Source: Rugamonas sp. A1-17 (GTDB lineage: Bacteria; Pseudomonadota; Gammaproteobacteria; Burkholderiales; Burkholderiaceae_D). Taken from it: 64,000 nucleotides of DNA. Of the stretch, positions 63,794-64,000 are shown in pieces. The position numbers were made by a program, and so were the translations under genes. The first letter of the stretch is position 1. Each line of letters opens with the position of its first letter. The stretch is from NCBI GenBank assembly GCA_025548565.1, contig JAJLPB010000001.1, positions 1-64,000 on the forward strand, read 5' to 3'. The notes beneath the pieces are model-generated. The model was given only the letters and a program-made list of their open reading frames with translations, was not told the DNA's origin and did no database searches.

Positions 63794-64000
63794 ATGCAGC
63801 AGATCACCGCTCTGGAACTGGCCGACTGGCTGGCGGACGATGCACGGCCCAGCCCGATGTTGCTGGACGTGCGCGAGAACTGGGAATTCGACACCTGCCG
63901 CATCGACGGTTCGGTGCAGATCCCGATGAACACCATACCGGCGCGCATCGACGACCTGGATGAGGATGCGGCCATCGTCTGCATCTGCCATCACGGCGCG
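63794..64000 (+). CDS. Rhodanese-like domain protein (cut by window end)
   Basis: Only the first 69 codons are in the window. ELADWLADDARPSPMLLDVREN and IDGSVQIPMNTIPARIDDL match rhodanese-like domains, and the last residues ICHHGA show where the active-site loop begins; the usual Cys is in CxxG form here as VCICHHGA. It is co-transcribed with pcm. Confidence 0.85.
   Translation, partial: MQQITALELADWLADDARPSPMLLDVRENWEFDTCRIDGSVQIPMNTIPARIDDLDEDAAIVCICHHGA

Overview
The window is GC-rich (roughly two thirds G+C), gene-dense bacterial chromosome. The gene set points to Betaproteobacteria, most likely family Oxalobacteraceae (Massilia / Duganella / Pseudoduganella type): a PEP-CTERM protein, a TonB receptor paired with a flavin-dependent halogenase, plant-polysaccharide glycosidases, a pcm-rhodanese pair near a TolC-like gene, and many LysR/AraC regulators. 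This is an inference from gene families; no rRNA or tRNA gene was seen. No insertion sequence, prophage block or CRISPR array was recognised.

Left part (1-14 kb): a membrane hybrid histidine kinase and LuxR-type response regulator, an orphan PEP-CTERM protein, a membrane protein followed by a 25-residue membrane microprotein, then a carbohydrate-uptake region. In that region a tryptophan-halogenase-like flavoprotein and a TonB-dependent receptor diverge from a control region with three LacI-type palindromes spaced exactly 21 bp apart. It continues with a GH74 lipoprotein and a GH1 beta-glucosidase/MFS transporter pair that carries a related palindrome. A second glycoside cluster (28 kb) has uronate dehydrogenase and a GH3 beta-glucosidase diverging around another palindrome.

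Middle part (14-40 kb): mostly single genes and small operons: trmB, a solute-binding protein with a HIRAN-like partner, EamA exporter plus amidohydrolase with a divergent AraC regulator, LysR-controlled redox genes, recQ, uppP, secreted M36 and M64 metallopeptidases, an M14 carboxypeptidase overlapping an alpha/beta hydrolase, a flavodoxin, and a Cache-domain protein with a perfect FNR/Anr box.

40.6-47.3 kb is a coherent reactive-sulfur and respiration locus. Leftward: a FisR-type sigma-54 activator with the sulfane-sulfur-sensing cysteine pattern, a BigR/SqrR-type ArsR repressor with its two cysteines, and two YeeE/YedE half-transporters. Rightward, from a near-consensus sigma-54 promoter: an ETHE1-like persulfide dioxygenase, then cydP, cydA, cydB and cydX of a bd-type (sulfide-resistant) quinol oxidase.

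47.3-61.8 kb is a leftward operon that looks like an export system for a giant surface protein: a TolC-like lipoprotein, a periplasmic adaptor, an exported tail-collar protein, a Sel1-repeat protein, a 2212-residue DUF4347/Ig-repeat protein, a second HlyD-type adaptor, and an M50-type membrane metalloprotease fused to a membrane-fusion-protein-like C-terminus. No ABC ATPase is present, so it differs from a standard type I system; it is my best candidate for an undescribed system. A divergent TetR gene with its own promoter and palindrome flanks it, followed by pcm and a rhodanese gene cut by the window end.
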